Assembly (NCBI RefSeq): GCF_024609215.1
Contig: NZ_JANIPD030000001.1
Location: forward strand, 1-64,000
Direction of reading: 5' to 3'
Length of the DNA: 64,000 nucleotides
Source: Curtanaerobium respiraculi
Lineage (GTDB): Bacteria > Actinomycetota > Coriobacteriia > Coriobacteriales > Eggerthellaceae
How positions within the stretch are numbered: position 1 is the stretch's first letter; each line of letters begins with the position of its first letter. Below the pieces are notes generated by a model that was not told the DNA's origin, searched no databases, and saw only the letters and a program-made list of their open reading frames with translations. This document shows, one piece after another, positions 18,490 to 27,278 of the stretch. The translations under genes were made by a program, and so were the position numbers.

Positions 18490-20465
18490 CGCTTCTCCTT
18501 CTTCCCCGACGGAAGTCCAAGCGCAGCAGCCTTGGGCTTTTTCTGCGCCGGCTTCCGCCGTTTGAACTCGTAATACACCGCCGAAAGGGGCGGGATGTCC
18601 ACATGTGCCGAGAACGGGTAGTTGACGAAGCCCTCGCCCTTCGTGCGCACCGATTTGACCTCTACCTCGCCGACGCCGCCGTATTTCGGATCATCGCTGT
18701 TCAGGATCACCTTCAGGCTGCCTGCGGTGGGTAGGCCCACGATGAAGCCGTTCAGCGGGTTGGGCGTGAAATTGAAGCACGCCACGACATCGGGCGTGTC
18801 GAACCCCATGTTGGCGGTGCGCAGGATCGCCAGCGAGCTCTCGTCGCGGTCGTCCACGTTCGACCACATGAACCCGTCCCAGTTGTCATCGTTCTTCCAC
18901 AACGCCGGGTGCTTGGCATACAGCTTGTTCAAATCGGCGGAGAATTTCTGCATGCCCCGGTGCGCCGGGTAGTCCAGGAGCATCCAGTCCAGCTGCTGCT
19001 CGAAATTCCATTCGATGAACTGCCCGAACTCGCCGCCCATGAACGTGAGCTTCTTGCCAGGATGCGCGAACTGGAACCCCATGAGGCTCTTCAACGTGGC
19101 GAATTTCTGCTCGTAATCGCCGAACATCTTGTCCACCATACTGCGCTTGCCGTGCACCACCTCGTCATGGCTATATGCGAGGATGAAATTCTCGCTGAAC
19201 GCGTACATCATACCGAAGGTGAGCTTGTCGTGGTTGCCGCTGCGAAAGAGCGGATCCATCTGGAAGTACTCGAGCGTGTCGTGCATGTAGCCCATGTCCC
19301 ATTTGAACGTGAAGCCCAACCCCCCGTTATCGGGCGGGTAGGTGACCATGGGGAACGCGGTCGATTCCTCGGCGATGGTGACCGCGCCGGGATAGGTGGT
19401 CAGGATGGAGCTGTTCAGCTTGCGCAGGAATTCGACGGCCTCCAGGTTGATGTTCCCACCGTCCTTATTGGGAACCCAATCCGTGCGGCTGTAGTCGAGG
19501 TACAGCATGCTGGATACCGCATCCACGCGGATGCCGTCGATATGGTACACGTCGAAGAAGAACATCGCGGAGCTGATGAGGAAGCTGACGACCTGCGGCT
19601 TTTCGTAGTCGAACACCAGCGTGCCCCAGTCCATGTGCTCGCCCTTGCGCGGATCGGCATATTCGTACAGCGGCTCGCCGTCGAACTGCGCGAGCGCCCA
19701 CGAGTCGCGCGGGAAATGCGCCGGCACCCAATCCAGTATAACGCCCACACCCGCGCCGTGCAGCTCGTCGATCATGGCCATCAGGTCCTGCGGGGTGCCG
19801 TAGCGGCTCGTAGGGGAGAAATAGCCCGTGCACTGGTACCCCCAGCTCGCGGGCAGGGGGTACTCGGTCAGAGGCATGAGCTCGACGTGCGTGTACCCCA
19901 TCTTCTTGCAGTACTTCGCCAACTCGCTTCCCGCGGTGCGGTAGTTGGGGTACACCTCGCCCTCGCCCACACGCCAGCTGCCCAGATGCAGCTCGTAGAT
20001 GCTCATGGGCGCATGCAGATTGTCGCGGGCGGCGCGTTGCTCCATCCAGGCGGCATCGCCCCAAGTATAGCCGTCGAGGTTCCACACCTTCGAGGCGGTG
20101 CTCAGGCCGTTTTCGGCGTGGAACGCGTAGGGGTCGGCCTTCCAGCGTACTTCCCCGTCCTTGCCGGTGATGCAGTACTTGTATGGGCTGCCATCTTCCA
20201 GGCCGCGCACCGTGCCCGCCCAAATGCCGGGATGAGGCTCCTCCAGGGGGGTCGCCGCCTCGTCCCAGCCGTTGAACTCGCCCGCCACATGGACGGCGGC
20301 GGCATGCGGGGCCCATACGCAGAACAGGTACGTATCGCCTTTCTTGTCGCCCTTTTTCGCCGTGGCTATCTTGTGGCAGCCGAACGTGAGGTACGCGCGC
20401 TGGGCATTGCCCTCACCGAACAGGTACAAATCGGTGTCGCGCAGGTACTTGGATAGATTCTCCAT
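18486..20465 (-). CDS. glgB: 1,4-alpha-glucan branching enzyme
   Basis: The protein is 659 aa from the ATG at 20465, chosen because GGTGGAGGAATCAG precedes it; a longer frame starting at 20525 has no ribosome site. There is an N-terminal CBM48-like domain ([20 protein letters not shown]), then a GH13 barrel with [16 protein letters not shown] (nucleophile Asp), [10 protein letters not shown] (acid/base Glu) and [13 protein letters not shown] (third Asp). The end is beta-rich and basic ([13 protein letters not shown]). It introduces alpha-1,6 branches into glycogen. It is the first gene of the glg operon and overlaps glgC. Confidence 0.96.
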   Translation of the reverse strand: MENLSKYLRDTDLYLFGEGNAQRAYLTFGCHKIATAKKGDKKGDTYLFCVWAPHAAAVHVAGEFNGWDEAATPLEEPHPGIWAGTVRGLEDGSPYKYCITGKDGEVRWKADPYAFHAENGLSTASKVWNLDGYTWGDAAWMEQRAARDNLHAPMSIYELHLGSWRVGEGEVYPNYRTAGSELAKYCKKMGYTHVELMPLTEYPLPASWGYQCTGYFSPTSRYGTPQDLMAMIDELHGAGVGVILDWVPAHFPRDSWALAQFDGEPLYEYADPRKGEHMDWGTLVFDYEKPQVVSFLISSAMFFFDVYHIDGIRVDAVSSMLYLDYSRTDWVPNKDGGNINLEAVEFLRKLNSSILTTYPGAVTIAEESTAFPMVTYPPDNGGLGFTFKWDMGYMHDTLEYFQMDPLFRSGNHDKLTFGMMYAFSENFILAYSHDEVVHGKRSMVDKMFGDYEQKFATLKSLMGFQFAHPGKKLTFMGGEFGQFIEWNFEQQLDWMLLDYPAHRGMQKFSADLNKLYAKHPALWKNDDNWDGFMWSNVDDRDESSLAILRTANMGFDTPDVVACFNFTPNPLNGFIVGLPTAGSLKVILNSDDPKYGGVGEVEVKSVRTKGEGFVNYPFSAHVDIPPLSAVYYEFKRRKPAQKKPKAAALGLPSGKKEKR

Positions 20466-20529
20466 CTGATTCCTCCACCTGACCGCAATCTCGGAAATCA
20501 TGCGAGCGCTCAAGCGAACCCGCACTCCC

Positions 20530-20535
20530 AGTATA
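20530..20535 (-). promoter_or_regulatory. Putative -10 box of the glg operon
   Basis: TATACT on the minus strand lies about 65 bp upstream of the glgB ATG. The same hexamer recurs upstream of several other genes here. No convincing -35 box is visible, so the assignment is tentative. Confidence 0.3.
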
Positions 20536-20615
20536 CGGCCTAGCCGGACGAACCCAGCCGTGAAAAAGATGCGCCTGCCAGATTAGTCGAGGGTTCGGAC
20601 CAATGGCGCGCCTGG

Positions 20616-21290
20616 CTATTGCTCGAATAGGCGAAAATGGCTTCTGCGCGTCTCCAATATGCCCTCCTTCGCCATGTGGGAGAGCTCTGCGGAAAGCGCG
20701 CTGCGATCGACCCCCAGATAGTCAGCAAGCTGCTGCCGGTTGAAAGGGATATCGAACTCGAGCGATTGGTTCGCGCTTGCCTGGAACGCCAGGTAGGCGA
20801 GCACTTTGCCACGGATGGATTTCGGGGCGCTGGAGAAGATGCGCTGCGACAGCCCCAGGTTCTTGCGCGCGAAGATCGCGAAGAGGTTGTCGGCGATCAG
20901 CTGATGGTGGGCGCACGCATGGGAACATGTGTGCATGACCTGGGCGACGTTCAGGAACAAGACGCGCGTCGGTTCGAGCGCGACGACGTCGACCACCATC
21001 GGCTCCTCGGGGAGGGCGGCGTAGGTTTCCGCGAACACGCGACCGGGGCCGACATGGCCCAGCACGCTCACCGACCCGGATATATCGCTCGATTCGATGC
21101 TCACCGATCCTGCGAGCACGAGCCCCATCGTCTTGGCCCGCTGCCCGCGCCGGAGGATGAGCTCGCCCTTCGCGTATGCACGTTGCGTCGCGCCCAAGCA
21201 CCCGAGCATCCCATTTATCTGCTGAGGTTGCGCGCCGCGGAACAGCGGGGCGCGTGCCAGGAATTCGAAGTCGATGGGATCGCGCGTCAT
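20616..21290 (-). CDS. Crp/Fnr-family transcriptional regulator
   Basis: The protein is 224 aa from the ATG at 21290, which has an AAAGGA ribosome site; a longer frame to 21350 lacks one. The N-terminal cyclic-nucleotide-binding-type beta-roll spans about residues 15-130 (GELILRRGQRAKTMGLVLAGSVSI, GRVFAETYAAL). The C-terminal winged helix carries FNRQQLADYLGVDRSALSAELSHMAKEG. No N-terminal Cys cluster for an FNR-type Fe-S centre is present, but CSHACAHH in the dimer-helix region is unusual and could bind a metal or heme. The effector is unknown. Two similar palindromes upstream suggest autoregulation. Confidence 0.9.
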   Translation of the reverse strand: MTRDPIDFEFLARAPLFRGAQPQQINGMLGCLGATQRAYAKGELILRRGQRAKTMGLVLAGSVSIESSDISGSVSVLGHVGPGRVFAETYAALPEEPMVVDVVALEPTRVLFLNVAQVMHTCSHACAHHQLIADNLFAIFARKNLGLSQRIFSSAPKSIRGKVLAYLAFQASANQSLEFDIPFNRQQLADYLGVDRSALSAELSHMAKEGILETRRSHFRLFEQ

Positions 21291-21303
21291 AAGGATTCCT
21301 TTC

Positions 21304-21317
21304 GTTGTAATCACAAC
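21304..21317. promoter_or_regulatory. Palindrome GTTG-N6-CAAC, proximal copy
   Basis: GTTGTAATCACAAC ends 14 bp upstream of the Crp-family start codon, with the outer bases C and G extending the symmetry. It shares arms and central AAT with the site at 21396-21409. Dyad symmetry of this length suits a Crp-family dimer, and the position next to the start suggests negative autoregulation. Confidence 0.55.
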
Positions 21318-21395
21318 GTAAAGTGTAGCAGCCTGCTCCCCAGATTGCACGAAGTCTCGAATTTGAAAGACTTTCGCGACAACTTTTCGCTTATC

Positions 21396-21409
21396 GTTGG
21401 AATTCCAAC
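21396..21409. promoter_or_regulatory. Palindrome GTTG-N6-CAAC, distal copy
   Basis: GTTGGAATTCCAAC is a perfect 14-bp palindrome, 92 bp centre to centre from the proximal site. It is probably a second binding site for the neighbouring Crp-family protein. Confidence 0.5.
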
Positions 21410-21449
21410 AAACCGCTCTGCTTCGTCGTGACCATCGCAGTCGAGGCGG

Positions 21450-21950
21450 CTATGGGATGAGAACGAAACCGATGATGTAGAAGGCGAGGGCGAGGAGCGC
21501 CCCCGCGACGACGTCGCGCGGGAAGTGAACGCCGCCGAGCACGCGGACCACGGCGAGCACGCAGGCACCCAGCAGGAGCAGGATGCCGAGAAGGGGCTCC
21601 GCTGCAAGCCACGCGAAGGCGATCATGAACATGCTGAACGTATGGCGGCTGGGAAAGGACTTCCCACCGGTGTCCTTTTTGATGAGCGGATCGATGGCAA
21701 GCACCTCGTAGGGGCGAGGCGCATTGCACCAGGCGCGGAACAAGGTGATTGCGGCGAACGCGACACCGGGCACCAGCACGCAACGCACGAGCAGGGCAAG
21801 ATCCGACCGGAAAAGCAGCACGACGAGCAGAAGCGGGTACGCCACATAGCCCAGGTACGTGAGCGCGCGGTTCACGTCGCTGAGCAGCTCGGCGCCGCCA
21901 GCCCGCGCGCGCAGGGGCGCGACCATACGCTCGTACTGCTCTGCCGTCAA
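21450..21950 (-). CDS. PAP2-family membrane phosphatase
   Basis: The protein is 166 aa with about five membrane segments. The three PAP2 phosphatase motifs are visible: KKDTGGKSFPSRHT, with motif I partly relaxed, SRHTF in motif II, and RVLGGVHFPRDVVAGAL in motif III. Likely substrates are lipid or undecaprenyl pyrophosphates or phosphatidate at the membrane. The start is TTG at 21950, since an in-frame TGA lies only 9 bp upstream; the internal ATG at residue 9 is the alternative. The ribosome site GGAAGG is supplied by the last unit of an 8-bp tandem repeat, so repeat number could influence expression. Confidence 0.85.
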   Translation of the reverse strand: MTAEQYERMVAPLRARAGGAELLSDVNRALTYLGYVAYPLLLVVLLFRSDLALLVRCVLVPGVAFAAITLFRAWCNAPRPYEVLAIDPLIKKDTGGKSFPSRHTFSMFMIAFAWLAAEPLLGILLLLGACVLAVVRVLGGVHFPRDVVAGALLALAFYIIGFVLIP

Positions 21951-21963
21951 ATCCGCTCACATC

Positions 21964-22051
21964 CTTCCGGGCTTCCGGGCTTCCGGGCTTCCGGGCTTCC
22001 GGGCTTCCGGGCTTCCGGGCTTCCGGGCTTCCGGGCTTCCGGGCTTCCGGG
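21964..22051. repeat. 8-bp tandem repeat, 11 perfect copies (CTTCCGGG)
   Basis: Exactly 88 bp of CTTCCGGG (CCCGGAAG on the minus strand) lie 13 bp upstream of the PAP2 start codon. The unit is not a multiple of three and the array is perfect, as expected of a simple-sequence contingency locus. The final unit forms the Shine-Dalgarno sequence. Confidence 0.95.
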
Positions 22052-22165
22052 AAAGCATAGCAGCCTCCCACGCGGAATCCGGTATTCGATGCAAATCACC
22101 AGCACTTCTCAAGGCAAAGCGGGAGGTTCCCCATCTCCGGCATAATCGCCCCCTCTTCTCTTGCG

Positions 22166-22192
22166 AGTGCACAGCGGCCCTCCCTGTGCACT
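22166..22192. repeat. 9-bp-stem hairpin in a 520-bp non-coding gap
   Basis: AGTGCACAG pairs perfectly with CTGTGCACT across a 9-nt loop, with no T tract. It sits in the gap 21951-22473, which besides the tandem array contains no credible gene. Confidence 0.4.
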
Positions 22193-22473
22193 GCCAAGGC
22201 GGGCGACACCTGCCCGAAATCCTCTTCTTTTGCGGGCGCGCGGCACCTCCCTCCATCCATCGTGAGCTCGGGATCTGGCCCCTTCGCCCAAGGAGAACCC
22301 CGACTCGATACTATTGGGAATACGCCTTCCGAGCAAACCGAACCGACTCGGGAAGATGGACGCAAACTGTTCAAATGGGGAAATCCATCACTGGGGGAAA
22401 GGCCACCCCACGCGAAGCAGCCCTTCGTTCGAGCTCATGGGGATAAGGCGAATCGGGCAGGCGATTCCATGCC

Positions 22474-23295
22474 TTAGCGCAGGCTTTCGAGCCAACCGGG
22501 CCGCTCGACGCGCATCTTCTGCACACCATTGTGGAACACGCCCCGCTCCAAACCGCTCGTGATAGCATGGCGAGCCCGCTCGGGATCGCGGATGACCGAC
22601 CCGCCCATGCAGTCGACACCGTATTCGTACAGCACGGGCACGGGAATAACGCTCGGCCCGACCAATATGGTGCTCCCCGCGCGCGAAAGTTCCAACAGAC
22701 GCGGCATGGTCTTGTTCGTCAGCGTCAGACCAGTCATGAAAGTGACGTCCGAATGGGGAATCACGAATTCGCACGCGGGATCGGGAACATCGTCGCCGTA
22801 CGGATTCCGCTCCAAAACCGTCAGATCGCAATACTCGCCCAGACGCTCGACCATGGGGAAGTGCCCCACCACGGCGACGCGCTTCCCGGTGCAAATGCCT
22901 TTGTACAGGTCGAACCCGTCGTTGGTGCCCTTCTCATCCACCTGCATGCCGACCGATTCGGCATGCTCGGGCGTGCTGTACCACGCGTTCAGCGCGGCAA
23001 CGCCCACGCTCGCTTCCAAGAAGTTCCAGCTGGTCGACAAGCACGCCAGGCTGCGCAGGTCCATCGCAGGACCGACGCCGTCCAAGCGGTACGAGCCCGC
23101 GCCTCCACGAGCGACCATGGACATTCCGAAGCCGCTTTCCGCCTCAACGAGGATGCAGTGCAGCCCGATGGTCACATCCACCACGCCGATTCCCCCGGGC
23201 ACGCCGGAAATCAAGTCTTTGTACAGGCTCCATTGGTCGGGCAGCTGGGAAATCTCGTCGAACGTGGGAAGGGGCTGCGCGGGCGTTTTGCTCAT
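22474..23295 (-). CDS. DUF364/DUF4213 Rossmann-like protein (possible heavy-metal/chelate family)
   Basis: The protein is 273 aa from the ATG at 23295 (GAAAGAGAG upstream). Features are an N-terminal DUF4213-like part and a C-terminal Rossmann-like DUF364 part with GKRVAVVGHFPMVERL, LTVLERNP, VTFMTGLTLTNKTMPRLL and ILVGPSVIPVP. Members are cytosolic and sometimes linked to metal or cofactor chelation, but the reaction is not established. The promoter side carries TATAAT on the minus strand at 23329-23334. The adjacent LysR gene is on the same strand and upstream, so it may control this gene. Confidence 0.8.
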   Translation of the reverse strand: MSKTPAQPLPTFDEISQLPDQWSLYKDLISGVPGGIGVVDVTIGLHCILVEAESGFGMSMVARGGAGSYRLDGVGPAMDLRSLACLSTSWNFLEASVGVAALNAWYSTPEHAESVGMQVDEKGTNDGFDLYKGICTGKRVAVVGHFPMVERLGEYCDLTVLERNPYGDDVPDPACEFVIPHSDVTFMTGLTLTNKTMPRLLELSRAGSTILVGPSVIPVPVLYEYGVDCMGGSVIRDPERARHAITSGLERGVFHNGVQKMRVERPGWLESLR

Positions 23296-23328
23296 GGGGA
23301 CTCTCTTTCCTCGGGAATGCATGACCCC

Positions 23329-23334
23329 ATTATA
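23329..23334 (-). promoter_or_regulatory. -10 box of the DUF364 gene
   Basis: A perfect TATAAT on the minus strand lies about 35 bp upstream of the start codon. No clear -35 hexamer is visible, so activator dependence is possible. Confidence 0.45.
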
Positions 23335-23524
23335 CTCATCGGGAAATTATCTACATCCGGCACTCGGATGCGAATGGTCGCAACGCGGCTCTTGCAAAGA
23401 GGACCGCCGACCATCCATGGCATGTATCGGCAACATGGAAAAGGATGCAAAAAGAAATCGACCGCCGTCCGAATCATGCAGAGCTTCCGGCCTCGGCATC
23501 CTTCCCAAGCGGTTTCCCACGCAG

Positions 23525-24412
23525 TCAATCCCCCAGCTTCCGCGCTGCTTCGACCAAGCGGGGAATCGCGAAGGATATGAACGCCCGGACTGCGGGCGAG
23601 GCCTCATCCTCGGGTATGTGCGCGATGCCGATAGACACGGATGCATCAGGCGACACGGGCAGGCACGCGACCCTCTCGTCCGCCTCGCGCGCATACAATC
23701 CGTTCATCATCGCCACGCCTAAACCGGCGGCGACCAGTTCGTACGCCGCACGGGTATCGGGAACGGTGTAGCGCGGCGACGGCACGATTTCCGCAGAGGC
23801 GAGCAGGCGGGCATTGTCACTGTCCTCCCCGGGGTACACCTCGATGAACGGATCGTGCGCGCATCGTTCGACGGGATAGCTCCCTTTTTGCACAAGCGCA
23901 TGGGATGCGGGCACCCACATGACCATCGGGTCGGCCAAAAGGGGAATCCAGTCGAAACTCCCCTCTCGCCTGCTGACAATGCAGAAATCGAGCATGCGGC
24001 CATCCAGCTTCCGAGCAAGGGGCGTGCTGTTCTGCACATCGAGCTCAATGCGGATTGCAGGGTGCTCCCGCCCGAATTCCGCAATGATCGATGCGAGCAC
24101 GTTCATGAACTGGCGATAGGCGCTGCCCACTCGAACCATGCCCATCTCGACGCCGCGCACTAAGGCAGCCTCCTGCTCGCACGCCTCCCCCACGGCGGCA
24201 AGCTGCGCCAGCAACGGCAGCATGCTCTCGCATTCCGGCGTGGGGACGACACCCGTTTTGCTTCGAACCAGCAGGGGGAAGCCGACTTCCGCCTCCAAAG
24301 ACGCCATCATCCGGCTGATGCCCGAATGCGTGTACCCGAGCTTTTCGGAGGCTCGCGCCAGATTCCCGCATTCGATCGCCTCCAGCAGCGCCCGGCATTT
24401 TCGCGTGTCCAA
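23525..24412 (-). CDS. LysR-family transcriptional regulator
   Basis: The protein is 295 aa with a TTG start at 24412 preceded by GAGGGGAA. The N-terminal winged HTH (ALLEAIECGNLARASEKLGY, HSGISRMMASLEAEVG) is typical, followed by a two-lobed periplasmic-binding-like effector domain. It is divergently placed from the DMT exporter across a 263-bp region with a 10-bp inverted repeat, the classic LysR arrangement, so that exporter is a likely target. The DUF364 gene downstream on the same strand is another. The effector is unknown. Confidence 0.92.
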   Translation of the reverse strand: MDTRKCRALLEAIECGNLARASEKLGYTHSGISRMMASLEAEVGFPLLVRSKTGVVPTPECESMLPLLAQLAAVGEACEQEAALVRGVEMGMVRVGSAYRQFMNVLASIIAEFGREHPAIRIELDVQNSTPLARKLDGRMLDFCIVSRREGSFDWIPLLADPMVMWVPASHALVQKGSYPVERCAHDPFIEVYPGEDSDNARLLASAEIVPSPRYTVPDTRAAYELVAAGLGVAMMNGLYAREADERVACLPVSPDASVSIGIAHIPEDEASPAVRAFISFAIPRLVEAARKLGD

Positions 24413-24444
24413 GGATTTCCCCTCTCTCGTGCGATCGCGATCTC

Positions 24445-24500
24445 TATCATTGCGCTTTCGTCAACTCATTATTGAATTTATATCGCTTTACGCAATGATA
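24445..24500. promoter_or_regulatory. Divergent LysR/DMT control region with inverted repeat
   Basis: TATCATTGCG at 24445-24454 pairs with CGCAATGATA at 24491-24500 in an AT-rich 56-bp segment between divergent genes. This suits a LysR operator. The rest of 24413-24675 is GC-rich. Confidence 0.5.
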
Positions 24501-24599
24501 TCAACGCAATAGACTGATTTTTGAATGCATCGAGGGTAATCTCGAAATGCCAAGCTGGACACAGCCGGAGCGATTCCGGGCGTTAACGTGACGGTCGGC

Positions 24600-24636
24600 A
24601 GCGCAGGCGCGGGGGGTTGTAGCGCAGGCGCGGGGG
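24600..24636. repeat. Two 16-bp direct repeats upstream of the DMT exporter
   Basis: AGCGCAGGCGCGGGGG occurs at 24600-24615 and again at 24621-24636, a period of 21 bp (two helical turns), about 40 bp before the exporter start. Confidence 0.5.
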
Positions 24637-24675
24637 TTCGCGGCGCGGGCGCAGACGGAAAGGAGATCCGAGACG

Positions 24676-25656
24676 ATGGGGACGAGGACGGCGGGACTGC
24701 TGCTGGCGGGCATCATCGTCACACGCGCGAGCGCCTGCATGTTCAGCAAGCTGCTCCTTGCCGGAATGGGCCCTTTCACGCTGATGGCGCTGCGCTTCGG
24801 AATCGTGTCCGCCTTGCTCGCGCTCCTCTTCGGAGGCAAGCTGGTGCGGGCGGACCGTGCGACGATCCGGCGGGGGGCCGCGATCGGCGCCCTGTTCTTC
24901 ATCGTCATGTCGCTCGAAACGATGGCGCTCTGCTATTCGGCCTCGTCAACCGTATGCTTTCTGGAGAACACCGCCATCGTGCTCGTTCCCCTGCTCGAGG
25001 CGGCCCACGCGCGAAGAGCTCCCCGCATCCGCGACATCGCCTGCACCCTCGCCGTGCTTGCCGGCGTCGGGTTGCTCACGCTGCAGGAGGGAATATCGGG
25101 TTTCGGCACGGGCGAAGCCCTGTCCCTTGCCGCGGCGGTATTCTACGCCCTCGCCATCATGGTCACCGCCCGCGCCGCACGCGCGCACGACTCGTTGACG
25201 CTGGGGGTGCTGCAGGTCGGGGTGATGGGCATTGCGAGCCCGATCGCGGCATTCGCGCTGGAATCCCCCGCCCTGCCAGGCGGCGGCATGGAATGGCTGT
25301 ACCTAGCGGTGCTCGTCTTCGTTTGCACGGGTTTCGGATTCACGCTGCAGCCCGTTGCCCAGCGCTACCTCTCTGCTGAGCAGGCGGGGATCTTCTGCGC
25401 CCTCAACCCTCTGACCGCGGGTATCTGCGGGACGCTCTTCCTCGCGGAACCGCTGGGATCCGCCCGCCTGGCGGGCATGGCATTGGTATTGCTCGGCATC
25501 ATGGTCGCATCGCTGAAAAAACCGGATCCTGAAAACCCGCTTCGTCAAAGCGCCGCCGAGTCGAACGTGCCCCCATCTCCCCCTGCGGTAAAATCCTTGG
25601 AAGGAACGCTCATTAAAGGAAAACGCGGGGAAGGCGGGAGCGGCGCATGGGCGTGA
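24676..25656 (+). CDS. EamA/DMT-superfamily transporter
   Basis: The protein is 326 aa with about ten membrane helices in two EamA halves (roughly residues 5-140 and 150-285) and a hydrophilic tail of about 35 residues. It begins MGTRTAGLLLAGI with AAAGGAGAT upstream. EamA proteins export or exchange amino acids, nucleosides or other small metabolites in the inner membrane; the substrate cannot be told from sequence. It is divergent from the LysR gene and overlaps the next gene by 10 bp. Confidence 0.9.
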   Translation: MGTRTAGLLLAGIIVTRASACMFSKLLLAGMGPFTLMALRFGIVSALLALLFGGKLVRADRATIRRGAAIGALFFIVMSLETMALCYSASSTVCFLENTAIVLVPLLEAAHARRAPRIRDIACTLAVLAGVGLLTLQEGISGFGTGEALSLAAAVFYALAIMVTARAARAHDSLTLGVLQVGVMGIASPIAAFALESPALPGGGMEWLYLAVLVFVCTGFGFTLQPVAQRYLSAEQAGIFCALNPLTAGICGTLFLAEPLGSARLAGMALVLLGIMVASLKKPDPENPLRQSAAESNVPPSPPAVKSLEGTLIKGKRGEGGSGAWA

Positions 25657-25964
25657 TCGCAGTGGTGAGGCAATACCTCAGCGTACGCACGCGATGGGAG
25701 GATATATGCGATCGCTGCACGCTCTGCTGCCATGAGCGCGACGTCGATCCGGACGGCAACGTTATGGTCGATTGGTGCGCACCGTGCGAGTTCTTAGATG
25801 AAGAGGCCCGCGCATGCACCGTCTACGATCGCAGGCTCGACGCATGCGATCGCTGCAGGAAGGTCGGCTTGCGCTCGGCCCTCTTCGATGGCCACCTGCC
25901 GCCGAGCTGCGCCTACGTGCGCATGTTCCGCCCGCTGCTGCATCGCGATCATCCGGCTCGCTGA
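25647..25964 (+). CDS. Cys-rich YkgJ/UPF0153-like protein
   Basis: The protein is 105 aa. Eight Cys residues sit in a CDRCTLCCHE motif near residue 22, then WCAPCEF, ACTVYDRRLDACDRC and SCAYV, the signature of YkgJ-type zinc- or iron-sulfur-binding proteins. The biochemical role of the family is unknown. It overlaps the DMT exporter by 10 bp, so the two are probably co-expressed. No membrane segment is present. Confidence 0.82.
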   Translation: MGVIAVVRQYLSVRTRWEDICDRCTLCCHERDVDPDGNVMVDWCAPCEFLDEEARACTVYDRRLDACDRCRKVGLRSALFDGHLPPSCAYVRMFRPLLHRDHPAR

Positions 25965-26077
25965 AGGGTTCGGGCGCATCGAAGGCGAAGCGGCATGCAG
26001 GCGCGTGCAAAAGCCGGTTGGACGCGCCATTTCATCCCACCCGGCGCGGACCCCTTGAAGCGTGTCCAGGAACCCCG

Positions 26078-26101
26078 CTCGCCGGGCCAAACGCCGGCGA
26101 G
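26078..26101. terminator. Possible bidirectional terminator
   Basis: CTCGCCGG and CCGGCGAG form a perfect 8-bp stem with an 8-nt loop between two convergent genes. No T tract follows on either side, so the function is uncertain. Confidence 0.35.
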
Positions 26102-26155
26102 TCCATCCCACCGGCGCTCCACGTCGCTTATCGGCAAGAGGTTGCAGCTGCCAGC

Positions 26156-27265
26156 CTACGAAACCTTCTCGCGGCAGAACGCCTCGATCCGCCCCATCAG
26201 CGCGGGATCCGTCTGGCTCGCGCGCTGCTTGTCGACATGGTCGAGCAGGTTCTGGTACGCATCGCCGGTCAGCGGCGTGCCGTACTCTTTGCGCAAGGTA
26301 TCGCGCTCGCTCCACAGGTCTTGCACATATCGCGCGGTATCCGCCGTGAACCAGAGCGCCGAATGCGTGTTGCGTGGTTCTTCCGAAACCTCCACCAACT
26401 GCACGTTGGGATTCGTGATCTGGGATGCATGCGCGGGGATGCCCGATTTGAAGGGCGGCACCGCCTCGTCTTCCGTCCCGTAGACGCATATGAACGGGGT
26501 GTCGGTGGCGTTGATGCCGTCGATCGCCGTCGTTTCCGAAGCGCCGCCGAACGCCAGGTAGTTCTGCATCCACACATGCGGGACGAACAGCAGCGAGCTG
26601 GGCCCCATGTACGTGCTCAGAAGCACATCGGTCGTCTCGTTCGCGGAGTCGAACGCCGATAGCGCCACGACCGCGCGGATATCCATCGCATCAGCGATAC
26701 CGTCCGCAAACGCGCTGGTCACCGCATGGCCGCCCATGCTATGGCCGATGAGGACCGTCGGCATCGAGCCGAGATCGTCACGCGAGCTGGCGTAGGAGAG
26801 CGCCGCTTCCAGATCGAACCTATGCTGGCACAGGCCGCGCACCGCATCGCCACCGCTCTTACCCGACCCCGTGCAATCGAAGGAGAAGCAGGTCCAGCCG
26901 CGCTGCTGGTAATACGTGACCAAGGGGAGCATTGTGTCCGCATCGCTGTTCAAGCCGTGCACGAACACCGCAAGGCCAACGGGCTTGTCAACCCCTTGGG
27001 CTGGGAAGATATACCCCCGCAGCTGCACGCCCCCGCTGGGGAACGCCACCTCTTCCCGCGGGTTCGCCGCAGGATCCAGATCGGAGTAGCGAAGGGTGAC
27101 CGCGTCCTCGGTCGACGTGTTGCGCCCGTACGAGTTATGGTTCGAAATCGCCATCATGATGCCGGGGATCACGATCAGAAACGAAGCGACGACGGCCGCG
27201 ATGGCGATCAGCCACCGGCGCTTCGCCTTATCCTGCTGGCTTGCATCTTGCTGCGCTTTCTCCAT
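26156..27265 (-). CDS. Membrane-anchored alpha/beta hydrolase
   Basis: The protein is 369 aa. Residues about 17-40 form one membrane segment (WLIAIAAVVASFLIVIPGIM) placing the catalytic domain outside the membrane. The alpha/beta hydrolase part has an oxyanion HGLNSDAD, the nucleophile elbow GHSMGGHA, an acidic loop (YGTEDEAVPP) and a late His (NTHSALW). It is probably an esterase or lipase of unknown substrate. It lies 13 bp after the HxlR regulator and forms the end of a likely ackA-hxlR-hydrolase operon. Confidence 0.86.
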   Translation of the reverse strand: MEKAQQDASQQDKAKRRWLIAIAAVVASFLIVIPGIMMAISNHNSYGRNTSTEDAVTLRYSDLDPAANPREEVAFPSGGVQLRGYIFPAQGVDKPVGLAVFVHGLNSDADTMLPLVTYYQQRGWTCFSFDCTGSGKSGGDAVRGLCQHRFDLEAALSYASSRDDLGSMPTVLIGHSMGGHAVTSAFADGIADAMDIRAVVALSAFDSANETTDVLLSTYMGPSSLLFVPHVWMQNYLAFGGASETTAIDGINATDTPFICVYGTEDEAVPPFKSGIPAHASQITNPNVQLVEVSEEPRNTHSALWFTADTARYVQDLWSERDTLRKEYGTPLTGDAYQNLLDHVDKQRASQTDPALMGRIEAFCREKVS

Positions 27266-27278
27266 GTGCGCGCGCCTC

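Noticed and set aside
16246-18573. A 775-codon plus-strand open frame opposite glgD and glgC
   Set aside because: It lies wholly antisense to two well-supported genes, is rich in His, Arg, Val and Gly as expected of GC-rich shadows, and has no recognisable domain.
21391-22071. A 226-codon minus-strand frame through the 8-bp repeat, with PGSPEARK units
   Set aside because: Its downstream part overlaps the PAP2 gene out of frame; the repeat peptides arise only because an 8-bp repeat is open in this frame.
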